Assembly: GCA_002892395.1 (NCBI GenBank)
Contig: NBBL01000004.1
Span: 62,001-126,000, forward strand
Reading direction: 5' to 3'
DNA length: 64,000 bases
Source of the DNA: Lachnospiraceae bacterium
GTDB taxonomy: Bacteria; Bacillota; Clostridia; Lachnospirales; Lachnospiraceae
Position numbers and translations under genes: made by a program. Numbering within the stretch: the stretch's first letter is position 1; every line of letters starts with the position of its first letter. Below are positions 25,056 through 33,503 of the stretch, piece after piece. The notes below the pieces were generated by a model, which was not told the DNA's origin, searched no databases, and worked only from the letters and a program-made list of their open reading frames with translations.

Positions 25056-25901
25056 TTAGTATTCCTTCCGATTGTCCAGATGTCCGTGTGCCGCATCCTC
25101 ACTGTACACCGGCGTTGTGGTGGTATCGTAATTATATGTGGTATCTGTGATCTGCACCACTTCATTTCCCCTCAGAACTCCTTTAAACATCTTCTTCTTC
25201 TCCATGATGCTCTTGGTGCTGGAATAGCTGCTGGTTCCGTTGACCCGGTTTGTGTCTCTCCAAGCCGGAACCACCAGGGTAATCCCAGTGGCCACAGGGC
25301 GAAGAACGGTCTCATTCACGGAAGAATCCTCCGATGTTTTTCTGAGGCGGGACGCGGAAAGAATGTACGTATTCCCTGCCGAATCTGCCAGGCGAACCCG
25401 GTATCCGTTCTTTTCTCCCTGCTTTGCCGATGGAGAGGAGGATTTATAGGCCACCCCCGCCTTGTTCTGTGCCGTAACCGTAATATTCAGGCCCGGGAGA
25501 ACGAAGCTGTCTCCCTTTTTGATCTGCTTAATCTGGTCATTGGTCATGAAAGCTGTATCATACAGATCCACGGTGGCAGTGTAATTTTTGCCCTCCCCAT
25601 CCAGCACCGCATTGGTCACCTTGAAAATTCGATTTCCCATCACCTGGTACTGCGACGACAGCGTATCGGCCTCTCCTGCCTGACTCCCTGTCTGCTGTGC
25701 TGTTTGCGCGCTTCCTTTCCCGTCCCAGTAGCCGTTTACGTCTACCCAATATCCATCCGACGTGTACTGGCTGGTCAGATAGGTATCCTTGCCTGTCATG
25801 TAGCGCCATCCCATGTTGTCCTGCTCCCATCCGGCAAATGCCGGGGTGCTCATGGATAGCGTCATTGCAAGTGCCGCTGCGGCAGACAGAAATTTTCTCA
25901 T
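25056..25901 (-). CDS. Secreted protein with choline-binding-like repeats, function unknown
   Basis: A 281-residue protein with a signal peptide (residues 1-23, cleavage near AFAGW). Residues 24-60 contain Trp/Gly/Tyr-rich segments (GWEQDNMGWRYMTGKD, SDGYWVDVNGYWDG) resembling cell-wall-binding repeats. The remaining region is Ser/Thr-rich with beta-strand character and no family I recognise; VLRGNEVVQITDTTYNYDTTT is near the end. Likely located at the cell surface. Its strong promoter and a direct repeat upstream suggest regulated expression. The terminator after it separates it from the TolC-like pair, though read-through is possible. Confidence 0.7.
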   Translation of the reverse strand: MRKFLSAAAALAMTLSMSTPAFAGWEQDNMGWRYMTGKDTYLTSQYTSDGYWVDVNGYWDGKGSAQTAQQTGSQAGEADTLSSQYQVMGNRIFKVTNAVLDGEGKNYTATVDLYDTAFMTNDQIKQIKKGDSFVLPGLNITVTAQNKAGVAYKSSSPSAKQGEKNGYRVRLADSAGNTYILSASRLRKTSEDSSVNETVLRPVATGITLVVPAWRDTNRVNGTSSYSSTKSIMEKKKMFKGVLRGNEVVQITDTTYNYDTTTTPVYSEDAAHGHLDNRKEY

Positions 25902-25973
25902 TGAATTCCTCCTAATTTGCGTTGTCCTTCGTACGTATGCTTTGTTTCGGATTTTCTCTCTTTCAATGTCTGC

Positions 25974-26002
25974 ATTATAAGCATAATCCCAGGCGAGAAC
26001 AA
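25974..26002 (-). promoter_or_regulatory. Promoter of the secreted wall-binding-like gene
   Basis: TTGTTC (25997-26002) and TATAAT (25974-25979) on the minus strand, 17 bases apart, about 75 bases before the ATG. Confidence 0.78.
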
Positions 26003-26012
26003 GGCAATTTTC

Positions 26013-26032
26013 TGATTCGTAATGATTCGTAA
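26013..26032. repeat. Two tandem 10-bp direct repeats next to a -35 element
   Basis: TGATTCGTAA occurs twice in immediate succession, ending 11 bases upstream of the -35 box of the secreted-protein promoter. Ten-bp phased direct repeats are the form of many response-regulator sites. Confidence 0.6.
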
Positions 26033-26098
26033 GCTTTTTTTCAAACTTTTCATTGCTTCCTAACAGAATCAGACCCTGCGGTTTTCCGGGAGAAATTC

Positions 26099-27781
26099 CT
26101 ATTGAAGCCGGGGGGCAATCGCAGCTGCCAGGGCATCCTTCTGCGCCTTGGCATCCTCCAAGTCCTTCCCTCTTGTGGTGAAGTAGACCTTGAGCTTCGG
26201 TTCTGTTCCCGACGGCCGGACGATGACGGTGGCCTCATGCTCCATTCGATACAAAAGAATGTTGGAGCTGGGAAGTCCGGTTTCTTCCGTATTCCGGTAA
26301 TCCCTCACCGCCGTGATCCAGCGTCCTGCCAATTCAGACGGCGGATTCTTCCGAAGCTGTGTCATGATTTCTGCCATCTTCTCCATTCCGGACAGCCCCG
26401 GAAATTCGTAGCTGTCCACCTGATTCAGATAGCGGCCGTACTGTGCATAGATCTCTTCCAGCCTCTGCTTGATGGAGGATCCCCGGCTCCGTAAGTAGGC
26501 GGCCATTTCGCAAATCAGCATGCTGCCCACCACCGCGTCCTTATCCCGCACGTAGCTGCCGGAGAGATAGCCGTAACTCTCCTCAAACCCGAACAGGAAG
26601 CGCTCCTCCTCTCCCTGCTCCTCCAATGCCGCGATCTGTGCGCCGATCCATTTGAATCCGGTCAGAACGCTGCGAAGTTCTACACCGTAGTGGGCTGCCA
26701 CCGCGTCTGCCAGCGGCGTGGAGACAATGGATTTCACTGCCACGGCGCGCGCCGGCATTGTCCCCGTCTCCTTCCGCCCGGAGCAGATATAATCCAGAAG
26801 CAAAACCCCCATCTCATTTCCGCTCACCAATTCATAGCTTCCATCCGGGCACTTCATTGCGATACCCACACGATCCGTGTCCGGATCCGTCGCCAGCATC
26901 AGATCCGCTCCAATCTCCTCCGCCAGCGCCAATCCTTTCTGAAGCGCCTCAAAAATCTCCGGATTCGGATACGGGCAGGTAGTAAAATAGCCGTTGGGGT
27001 AGGCCTGCTCCGGAACGACAGTGATGTCCTGAATGCCGATATCCCTCAGAACCTTTGTGACCGGCACAAGCCCTGTTCCATTCAGCGGGGAATACACAAG
27101 GGTAAGCTGGGCAGTCTTGCAAATTCCCGGCCGCACCTGCCGGGACTCGATCGCCTCATAAAACGCCGCCTTGCAGTCCTCCCCCACAAACCGAATCCAT
27201 CCTTTTTCCACGCCTTCCGCGAAGGACATGTACTTTGCTCCCGTCAGCACATCCGTCTTTTGAATCGCTTCATACACGACAGCTGCCGCATCGTCCGTCA
27301 TCTGGCAGCCATCCGGTCCGTAGGCCTTATAGCCGTTGTACCGCGCCGGGTTGTGCGAGGCGGTCACCATAACTCCTGCATTGCAGTGATAATATCGCGT
27401 GGCAAAGCTCAGGGCCGGAACCGGCATCAGCTCATCATAAATCCGTACATGGATCCCGTTCGCCGCCAGCACGCCTGCAGCATCTCTTGCAAAATTCCAG
27501 CCTTTCAGACGACTGTCATAGCTGATTGCAACGGTTTGGCTTCCTCCCTGTGTCTTGACCCAGTCTGCGACTCCCTGTGTCGCCTGACGCACCACCCAGA
27601 TATTCATGCGGTTTGTCCCGGCACCCAGGACGCCGCGAAGTCCGGCTGTTCCAAACTTCAGAGCAACCGAGAAGCGTTCCTTGATCGCATCGTCATCCGC
27701 TGCGATATCCCGCAGTTCCTTCCCCAAGTCAAAGTCCGCCAAATCTGCGTTCAGCCAACGCTGATATTCATCACGATACAT
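26099..27781 (-). CDS. Phosphoglucomutase / phosphomannomutase
   Basis: A 560-residue alpha-D-phosphohexomutase. Key motifs: FGTAGLRGVLGAGTNRMN at the N terminus, the catalytic phosphoserine loop VTASHNP near residue 147, the metal site DPDTDRVGIA near residue 300, the sugar-binding FGFEESYGYL near residue 400 and the phosphate-binding RPSGTEPKLKVYF near residue 525. It interconverts hexose 1- and 6-phosphates, feeding UDP-glucose and wall precursor synthesis. The length fits the PgcA-type eukaryote-like branch (about 570-580). It has its own promoter just after the rplL terminator. Confidence 0.95.
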   Translation of the reverse strand: MYRDEYQRWLNADLADFDLGKELRDIAADDDAIKERFSVALKFGTAGLRGVLGAGTNRMNIWVVRQATQGVADWVKTQGGSQTVAISYDSRLKGWNFARDAAGVLAANGIHVRIYDELMPVPALSFATRYYHCNAGVMVTASHNPARYNGYKAYGPDGCQMTDDAAAVVYEAIQKTDVLTGAKYMSFAEGVEKGWIRFVGEDCKAAFYEAIESRQVRPGICKTAQLTLVYSPLNGTGLVPVTKVLRDIGIQDITVVPEQAYPNGYFTTCPYPNPEIFEALQKGLALAEEIGADLMLATDPDTDRVGIAMKCPDGSYELVSGNEMGVLLLDYICSGRKETGTMPARAVAVKSIVSTPLADAVAAHYGVELRSVLTGFKWIGAQIAALEEQGEEERFLFGFEESYGYLSGSYVRDKDAVVGSMLICEMAAYLRSRGSSIKQRLEEIYAQYGRYLNQVDSYEFPGLSGMEKMAEIMTQLRKNPPSELAGRWITAVRDYRNTEETGLPSSNILLYRMEHEATVIVRPSGTEPKLKVYFTTRGKDLEDAKAQKDALAAAIAPRLQ

Positions 27782-27825
27782 GCTTATCCTCTCTTTCAGG
27801 CAGATCCTGCTGCAATCTACAGTCC

Positions 27826-27854
27826 ATGATATCGGCTTTCAGAAGGCGTGTCAA
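27826..27854 (-). promoter_or_regulatory. Phosphohexomutase promoter
   Basis: TTGACA (27849-27854) and TATCAT (27826-27831) on the minus strand, 17-base spacer. Confidence 0.82.
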
Positions 27855-27856
27855 TT

Positions 27857-27891
27857 TAAAAAAAAGCTCCCGCAGTTTCTCTGCGGGAGCT
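27857..27891 (-). terminator. rplJ-rplL terminator
   Basis: AGCTCCCGCAG (27865-27875) pairs with CTGCGGGAGCT (27881-27891), loop TTTCT; eight T follow on the minus strand. Confidence 0.93.
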
Positions 27892-27910
27892 GAAACAATG
27901 AAGCCTTTTC

Positions 27911-28291
27911 TTACTTGAGGGTGACCTTTGCACCAGCCTCTTCCAGTGCTTTCTTCAGAGTCTCGGCCTCTTCCTTGGTGACACCGCTCTTCACTACCTT
28001 CGGTGCGCTGTCAACCAGCTCTTTCGCTTCCTTCAGTCCAAGCGCCGTTGCCTCACGGACAGCCTTGATGACCTTAACCTTGTTTGCACCGATTTCAGTC
28101 AGCTCAACATCAAACTCCGTCTTCTCTTCCTCTGCAGAAGCAGCGCCGCCTGCTGCCGGACCTGCCATCACTACGCCTGCTGCTGCAGAAACGCCAAACT
28201 CCTCCTCGCAAGCCTTTACAAGCTCATTCAGCTCAAGTACGGTGAGCTCCTTCAGTGCGTCAATAAATTCCTGGGTGCTTAACTTTGCCAT
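27911..28291 (-). CDS. rplL: 50S ribosomal protein bL12 (L7/L12)
   Basis: A 126-residue acidic protein. The N-terminal dimerisation helix region ([20 protein letters not shown]) is followed by an Ala/Gly-rich hinge and the C-terminal domain [37 protein letters not shown]. It forms the stalk that recruits translation factors. rpoB, often next in line, is absent: a terminator and the phosphohexomutase gene follow. Confidence 0.98.
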   Translation of the reverse strand: MAKLSTQEFIDALKELTVLELNELVKACEEEFGVSAAAGVVMAGPAAGGAASAEEEKTEFDVELTEIGANKVKVIKAVREATALGLKEAKELVDSAPKVVKSGVTKEEAETLKKALEEAGAKVTLK

Positions 28292-28338
28292 GGTATTTTC
28301 CTCCTGTTTTAGGTTAAATTCTGTTTTGAGTCAAGAAA

Positions 28339-28887
28339 TTACGCTTCCGGTGCTGCTGCCGCTGCTTCTTCTGCTGTCGCTTCTGCGGCTGCCGCTTCCG
28401 GGTTCTTTTCCGCAATCTGCTTCAGCACTCTTGCCATATTTGTGATCGGGCTCTGCATGCTGCCAAAGAGTCTTCCCAGCAGCTCTTCTCTGGACGGAAC
28501 CGCTGCGATGTCATCCATTCCCTTCGCATCGTAAGCGACTCCCTCGACAACGCCGCCCTTCATCTCAAGCATCGGAGCTGTCTTCGCAAACTTTTTGAGC
28601 AGTCTCGCCGCTGCTGTGGCGTCCTCCTTGCAGACAGCCAGCGCAGTGGGCCCTTCCAGATACGCGTCAAACTGCTCAAATTCCGTGCCCTTCGCAGCAA
28701 TGCGCACCATGGTATTTTTGTATACCTTGTAGACAATGCCGGCTTCTCTGAGCTGCTTTCTGAGCTGGGTATCCTGCTCAACAGTCAGACCGCGGTAATC
28801 AACCACAACTGCAGAGCTGGCGCCGTCCAGCAGATCCGCGATCTCTTTCACGAGCGGCTGCTTCTCAGCAATTTTTGAATCTCTCAT
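28339..28887 (-). CDS. rplJ: 50S ribosomal protein uL10
   Basis: A 182-residue protein starting MRDSKIAEKQPLVKEIADLL with VVDYRGLTVEQDTQLRKQLR and VYKNTMVRIA, the L10 rRNA-binding domain. An Ala/Glu-rich tail follows the C-terminal helix that binds L12 dimers. AAGGAGG precedes the ATG. Preceded by a classical L10 leader. Confidence 0.97.
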   Translation of the reverse strand: MRDSKIAEKQPLVKEIADLLDGASSAVVVDYRGLTVEQDTQLRKQLREAGIVYKVYKNTMVRIAAKGTEFEQFDAYLEGPTALAVCKEDATAAARLLKKFAKTAPMLEMKGGVVEGVAYDAKGMDDIAAVPSREELLGRLFGSMQSPITNMARVLKQIAEKNPEAAAAEATAEEAAAAAPEA

Positions 28888-28958
28888 CTCTTTCCTCCTT
28901 CTTCTGAAATTTAGATATTTTCCCGAACCGGTCAGGAATCAGGAGTACTGCCTTGCGC

Positions 28959-29064
28959 AAAACTCCCGTCTGCCAACGACAGACGGGAGGATAAGATTCA
29001 CAATTGTGAACGTGTTCCCTCGGCAGGCGATTTTCTTATGCCATACGGCACCTGCTGTCTTCGG
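28959..29064 (-). promoter_or_regulatory. L10 leader RNA with attenuator hairpin
   Basis: The minus-strand leader contains CCGAAGACAGCAGGTG and CGCCTGCCGAGGG (about 29019-29064), the conserved L10(L12)4-binding element. Downstream CTCCCGTCTG pairs with CAGACGGGAG (28963-28989) followed by TTTT, an intrinsic terminator before rplJ. Known L10 leaders give feedback control of rplJL by excess L10-L12. Confidence 0.85.
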
Positions 29065-29085
29065 CAAAACAATACTGACCTGTTC

Positions 29086-29114
29086 AATTTATCACCGGAT
29101 TCTCTGCCTGTCAA
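29086..29114 (-). promoter_or_regulatory. rplJ-rplL promoter
   Basis: TTGACA (29109-29114) and TAAATT (29086-29091) on the minus strand with a 17-base spacer; the -35 begins five bases after the rplA stop. Confidence 0.8.
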
Positions 29115-29118
29115 CCGA

Positions 29119-29814
29119 TCAGCCGGAAATCTTTGCGGTGTTCAGTTTGATTCCGGGGCCCATGGTACTGGTGAGAATCACGCTCTTCATGTAAGCGCCC
29201 TTCAATGAGCTGGGCTTCGCCTTGTTGAGCGCATCCAGAAGTGTCTGAAGGTTCTCTGTCAGCGCCTCCTGGGAGAAGGAAGCCTTCCCCACCGGGCAGT
29301 GTATGATGTTGCTCTTGTCCAGGCGATATTCCACCTTACCGGCTTTGATCTCCTGGATTGCTTTCGTAATATCCATGGTGACGGTTCCGGACTTGGGGTT
29401 CGGCATGAGTCCCTTCGGACCGAGCACCTTACCAAGACGTCCCACAACGCCCATCATGTCCGGCGTTGCCACCACCACGTCGAAATCCAGCCAGCCCTCA
29501 TTCTGAATCTTCGGAATCAGCTCCTGCCCGCCGACAAAATCCGCTCCGGCTGCTTTTGCCTCTTCCTCCTTCGGTCCCTTCGCAAACACAAGAATACGAA
29601 CGCTCTTTCCGGTTCCGTGGGGAAGCACAACTGCACCTCTGATCTGCTGCTCCGCATGGCGGCTGTCACAGCCGGTGCGGACATGCATCTCAACGGTCTC
29701 ATCAAATTTTGCATTCGCCGTCTTCTTAATCAGAGCAACCGCGTCCGAAAGGTCATAAAACTGCGTGCGATCTACAAGCTTAGCCGCCTCGGTATATCTC
29801 TTTCCGTGTTTCAT
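29119..29814 (-). CDS. rplA: 50S ribosomal protein uL1
   Basis: A 231-residue protein with [15 protein letters not shown], the domain-I strand [13 protein letters not shown], and the hallmark [12 protein letters not shown] near residues 130-143. L1 forms the mobile stalk at the E site and can repress its own operon. GGGAGGAG precedes the ATG. Last gene of secE-nusG-rplK-rplA. Confidence 0.98.
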   Translation of the reverse strand: MKHGKRYTEAAKLVDRTQFYDLSDAVALIKKTANAKFDETVEMHVRTGCDSRHAEQQIRGAVVLPHGTGKSVRILVFAKGPKEEEAKAAGADFVGGQELIPKIQNEGWLDFDVVVATPDMMGVVGRLGKVLGPKGLMPNPKSGTVTMDITKAIQEIKAGKVEYRLDKSNIIHCPVGKASFSQEALTENLQTLLDALNKAKPSSLKGAYMKSVILTSTMGPGIKLNTAKISG

Positions 29815-29832
29815 CGTCTCATCTCCTCCCGA

Positions 29833-30258
29833 TTAGTCCTCGACCACAATACCCATAGAGCGGGCTGTGCCGGCGATCATGCTCATAGCTGCTTCCATGC
29901 TTGCGGCATTCAAATCAGGCATCTTTGTCTCCGCAATTTTCTGGATTTCAGCCTTGGAGATTGTGGCGACCTTCTCCTTGTTGGGAACGCCCGAAGCCTT
30001 CTGCAGCTTGCAGGCCTTCTTGAGAAGAACCGCTGCCGGAGGAGTCTTTGTGATGAAGCTGAAGCTCCTGTCCGCATAAACCGTGATGATGACCGGGATT
30101 AAAAGATCTCCCTTGTCTGCGGTTCTGGCGTTGAACTGCTTCGTGAACTCGACGATGTTCACACCGTGCTGACCAAGTGCCGGTCCGACGGGCGGAGCCG
30201 GTGTCGCTTTGCCTGCAGGAATCTGTAGCTTGATAAAACCTGTTACCTTTTTTGCCAT
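29833..30258 (-). CDS. rplK: 50S ribosomal protein uL11
   Basis: A 141-residue protein: [34 protein letters not shown], and [16 protein letters not shown] match L11, which binds the GTPase-associated rRNA centre. ATG at 30258 has GGAGG 7 bases upstream; the upstream in-frame extension to 30312 enters the nusG-rplK spacer and is not L11-like. Confidence 0.98.
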   Translation of the reverse strand: MAKKVTGFIKLQIPAGKATPAPPVGPALGQHGVNIVEFTKQFNARTADKGDLLIPVIITVYADRSFSFITKTPPAAVLLKKACKLQKASGVPNKEKVATISKAEIQKIAETKMPDLNAASMEAAMSMIAGTARSMGIVVED

Positions 30259-30330
30259 AATGGCACCTCCTATGTGGTGATTGCGGGCGCTCTCGCCCTT
30301 CCACGTAATCACTCCCCCATGGGGGAATGC

Positions 30331-30870
30331 TTACATCTTTTTCACTTCGGTGAAATCCAATTCCACCTTGGTCTCACGGCCAAACATCTCGACCATCATG
30401 GAGACCGTCTTTTTCTTCTCGTTGATCTCAACCAGTGTTCCCACCGTATCCTTCCAGGGACCTGCCACCACTGTGACGGTGTCGCCTTCCTCGAAGTCCA
30501 CCAGCACCTTCTTCTCTCGAAGAACCGTTCCCTCCGGAACCCCGAAGCCCAGCTTCGCCATCTCCTCGGGGGCAAGCGGAACCGGCTTGCTTCCCGGCCC
30601 CACAAAGCCCGTCACGCCGCGGGTGTTTCTGACCACATACCAGGTCTCGTCATTCATGATCATGCGGATCAGCACATAGCCCGGAAACATTTTGCGCTCC
30701 GTTACCTTCTCTGCATTGTTTCTGATTTCGATCACGGACTGTGTGGGAACAGAAACCTCTAAAATCTGCTCCTGCAGTCCTCTGTTCTCAATGGTCTTTT
30801 CCAGATCGACCTTTACCTTGTTTTCATAACCCGAGTAGGTATGAACGACATACCAATTTGCTTCCGCCAT
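30331..30870 (-). CDS. nusG: Transcription termination/antitermination factor NusG
   Basis: A 179-residue protein with the N-terminal NGN domain (WYVVHTYSGYENKVKVDLE, FPGYVLIRMIMNDETWYVVR) and C-terminal KOW motif (FEEGDTVTVVAGPWKDTVG). It binds RNA polymerase and modulates pausing, termination and coupling to the ribosome. The usual secE-nusG-rplK order holds. Confidence 0.98.
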   Translation of the reverse strand: MAEANWYVVHTYSGYENKVKVDLEKTIENRGLQEQILEVSVPTQSVIEIRNNAEKVTERKMFPGYVLIRMIMNDETWYVVRNTRGVTGFVGPGSKPVPLAPEEMAKLGFGVPEGTVLREKKVLVDFEEGDTVTVVAGPWKDTVGTLVEINEKKKTVSMMVEMFGRETKVELDFTEVKKM

Positions 30871-30885
30871 GTACGCTCCCCATTC

Positions 30886-31089
30886 TCATTGAAATAAACG
30901 AGTCAGCCCCCACTGGAATCCCCAGTCGAGCAGTGAGATGACCACTCCCAGAAAAACGGAAACCGCCAGCACAGAAACCGTTTGCTTGATCAGCAGCTCT
31001 CTGGTCGGCCACACGATTTTATGGAATTCGCTTTTTAATCCCCTTTGAAATTCCTGAAGCCTTGAGTTGGTCTTATCCGATTCCGCCAT
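30886..31089 (-). CDS. secE: Preprotein translocase subunit SecE
   Basis: A 67-residue membrane protein with the conserved SecE amphipathic segment (FHKIVWPTRELLIKQT, residues 28-43) and a single transmembrane helix (VSVLAVSVFLGVVISLLDWG). SecE stabilises SecY in the translocon. ATG at 31089 has AAAGGAA upstream. rpmG, often just upstream, is not present here. It heads the operon and is preceded by a promoter-proximal hairpin with a long T tract. Confidence 0.96.
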   Translation of the reverse strand: MAESDKTNSRLQEFQRGLKSEFHKIVWPTRELLIKQTVSVLAVSVFLGVVISLLDWGFQWGLTRLFQ

Positions 31090-31149
31090 AATTGTTCCTT
31101 TCCGACTCAGCCAGTCCGGTTCCCTCTTTTCAGAAGCATGTTTAAGGTC

Positions 31150-31170
31150 AAAAAAAAAGGTCCCCGACCT
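31150..31170 (-). terminator. Promoter-proximal hairpin in secE leader (candidate attenuator)
   Basis: On the minus strand AGGTC-GGG-GACCT is followed at once by nine T. It begins about 10 bases after the predicted start site and 80 bases before secE, so it would end transcription early unless bypassed. The stem is only 5 bp. Confidence 0.55.
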
Positions 31171-31184
31171 CATAATGCAGGGTT

Positions 31185-31213
31185 ACTATAGCACAGGTGT
31201 CTCTCCGTGTCAA
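31185..31213 (-). promoter_or_regulatory. secE-nusG-rplK-rplA promoter
   Basis: TTGACA (31208-31213) and TATAGT (31185-31190) on the minus strand with a 17-base spacer and a TGTGC extended -10. Confidence 0.85.
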
Positions 31214-31252
31214 TCAGAATCCTGCGGCAAGCCCCGGAAAAAGCCAAAAGCA

Positions 31253-31286
31253 CAAAAAGAGCGGGTATGCACGGCGCAACCCGCTC
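31253..31286 (-). terminator. TRAP transporter operon terminator
   Basis: GAGCGGGT (31259-31266) pairs with ACCCGCTC (31279-31286); five T follow on the minus strand. Confidence 0.85.
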
Positions 31287-31345
31287 CTCCTTTCCTGCAG
31301 AATCCTTGTCTCTCTGATCTGCCGGGATCTTCGATTGTTGCAGCG

Positions 31346-33319
31346 TTATGCTTCCTGCTGCATCGCCCGGGAATCCGCAAGTCTCTTCTGAAGCAGCATG
31401 ACGAGGACAAACACTGCGAGACCGGCGGCATCTGTCAGCGTTCCCGGGATCATCATGCAGAGTCCGCCCACGATCATTACAATCCGAATCAGCGGGTGAA
31501 TCATTGCAAACAGATACCCGTTCAGAGCCGAAGCAATCAGGAACAGCCCCAGCAGAGAGGTCACAATAATCTGAATCACGCCCACCACAATCATGACGCC
31601 GGAAAGACCTTCTGAAAACTCGAACAGCATCTGGGGGCTGAACGCAAAAATATACGGAACAATGAAGGCTGCAATTGCCAGCCGAGTCGCATTGAAGGCT
31701 GTCTTCATCGGCGGTGCTTTGGCAATGGCCGATCCCGCATAAGCAGCCAGCGCCACCGGCGGCGTAATATCTGCCACAATACCGAAGTAGAACACGAAGA
31801 AATGTGCACAGACTCTGGGAATGCCGATTTCCGGGCTCATCAGGATCGGCGCACAGGTCGCCGCCATGATGCAGTAGTTCGCAGTGGTCGGAACGCCCAT
31901 TCCGAGAACAATGCAGCAAAGCATGGTGAGGAAAAGTGCGATAATCGCATGTCCGCCGGAAACATTGACGATGATCGTAATCAGCTTGGAGGCCAGACCC
32001 GTGGAGGTGATGCAGCCTGCCACCAGTCCTGCCATGGCGCATGCAACCGCTACCGTGATGGTACCCTTGCCGCCCGCCTCCAGCGCATCCAGAATCTTGT
32101 CCGGTGTAATTCTGTCATCCTTATTGATAAGACCGACGCCGATGGTAATGAAAATCGCCACAGTCGCCGCAAACTGCATGGTATACATGTTGGTGGAAAC
32201 CAGAATAACCAGCACAATCAGCGGAAGCAGCAGATAGATTTTCGGAAGCAGCAGCCGCATCTTGGGAAGCTCTTCCTTCGGAATCCCCTTCAAGCCAAGC
32301 TTTCTCGCTTCCAGATGAACCGCAATATAGATCCCGGTGAAATACAGCACTGCAGGGAGAATTGCCTTCAATGCAACCTGCGCATACGGAATGCCCATGT
32401 ACTCCGCCATCAAAAAGGCAGCGGCGCCCATGATCGGCGGCATAATCTGACCTCCGGTGGAGGAGGCTGCTTCAACTGCACCTGCAAACTCTGCCTTGTA
32501 GCCCGTGCGCTTCATCATCGGAATGGTCACGGAGCCTGTTGTCACGGTATTTCCCACAGAAGAACCGGAAACCATGCCGCAAAGCGCAGAAGAAATAACA
32601 GCAACCTTGGCAGGACCTCCGGAGGAAGCGCCGGCTGCACAATTGGCCAGGTCAATAAAGAAGGAGGAAATCCCCGTTCGCTCCAGAAATGCGCCGAATA
32701 TGATAAAGACTACAATGTACTTGGCGCACACATTGATCGGTGTATTCATGAGCCCTGTCGTCGTGTAAAACAGGTCATAAACAACCTTTCCGAAGCGGAC
32801 ATTGGCGAAGGTATATACCAGAAGCGAGCCCACCACACAAAGAATCGGAATACCGACACAGCGGCGGCAGAGCTCCATAAATGCAAGCACGCCGGCAATC
32901 GCCATGACCACCATCACCGGATCCTTGGTGACCCGTGTGGCCAGTCTGATGATGCTGTCGGCCTTCACGGCAAAGTAGAAGAAAGGCATCGCGCCTACGA
33001 TCATAATGATGATATCGTACCAGGGGACGTAATTCACTCTTGCGCTCCCCTTTTTCATCGGATAGTTCAGATAGCCGATCACCAAAATCAGTCCGAGAAA
33101 CATATTCAGTCGAACCTCCGGCATCGCCGTGCTGAATAATGTCACCCAGATGCAGTAAACCGAGAATGCAATGGAAAGCAGCCGAACCACTGCCTTAGGC
33201 TTTCCCTCCCAGTTACGCACGTTGGATTCGCGATCGAATTTCTTCATCATCGCTTCCACGTCTTCTACGGTACCGACAGCAATATCCGGCTCTGTCTTCC
33301 CCATCTCTTCCTTGCTCAT
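31346..33319 (-). CDS. TRAP transporter permease, fused 4TM/12TM (TAXI type)
   Basis: A 657-residue membrane protein with roughly 16 or more hydrophobic segments. The N-terminal third is the small (DctQ-like) part; the rest is the large (DctM-like) part, with AVISSALCGMVSGSSVGNT, AASSTGGQIMPPIMGAAAF and MLCCIVLGMGVPTTANY as conserved signatures. Fused permeases of this kind partner with TAXI solute-binding proteins and use an ion gradient rather than ATP; the substrate is not predictable. ATG at 33319 has GGAGGGG 7 bases upstream. The binding-protein gene lies upstream in the same orientation. Confidence 0.93.
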   Translation of the reverse strand: MSKEEMGKTEPDIAVGTVEDVEAMMKKFDRESNVRNWEGKPKAVVRLLSIAFSVYCIWVTLFSTAMPEVRLNMFLGLILVIGYLNYPMKKGSARVNYVPWYDIIIMIVGAMPFFYFAVKADSIIRLATRVTKDPVMVVMAIAGVLAFMELCRRCVGIPILCVVGSLLVYTFANVRFGKVVYDLFYTTTGLMNTPINVCAKYIVVFIIFGAFLERTGISSFFIDLANCAAGASSGGPAKVAVISSALCGMVSGSSVGNTVTTGSVTIPMMKRTGYKAEFAGAVEAASSTGGQIMPPIMGAAAFLMAEYMGIPYAQVALKAILPAVLYFTGIYIAVHLEARKLGLKGIPKEELPKMRLLLPKIYLLLPLIVLVILVSTNMYTMQFAATVAIFITIGVGLINKDDRITPDKILDALEAGGKGTITVAVACAMAGLVAGCITSTGLASKLITIIVNVSGGHAIIALFLTMLCCIVLGMGVPTTANYCIMAATCAPILMSPEIGIPRVCAHFFVFYFGIVADITPPVALAAYAGSAIAKAPPMKTAFNATRLAIAAFIVPYIFAFSPQMLFEFSEGLSGVMIVVGVIQIIVTSLLGLFLIASALNGYLFAMIHPLIRIVMIVGGLCMMIPGTLTDAAGLAVFVLVMLLQKRLADSRAMQQEA

Positions 33320-33391
33320 ACTGTCCCCTCCAAATTTCGAACACACACACTGTTTTCGTATCCGCAGTGCATGCGCACTGCTGCCTGAGTT

Positions 33392-33434
33392 AAAAAAGCA
33401 CCGCGCCGGAGTTTTCCGCTCCGTCGCGGCGCTC
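33392..33434 (-). terminator. Hairpin between the TAXI binding protein and permease genes
   Basis: GGAGCGCCGCGACGGAG and CTCCGGCGCGGTGC form a long stem with mismatches, followed by six T on the minus strand. Partial termination here would lower permease relative to binding protein, a common pattern in transport operons. Confidence 0.78.
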
Positions 33435-33503
33435 CATTCAGACCGATTCGCCGACGGCTGATCTGATCAGACCTGATTGCCCGGCTTTAGATAGCCGCTT
33501 CTG

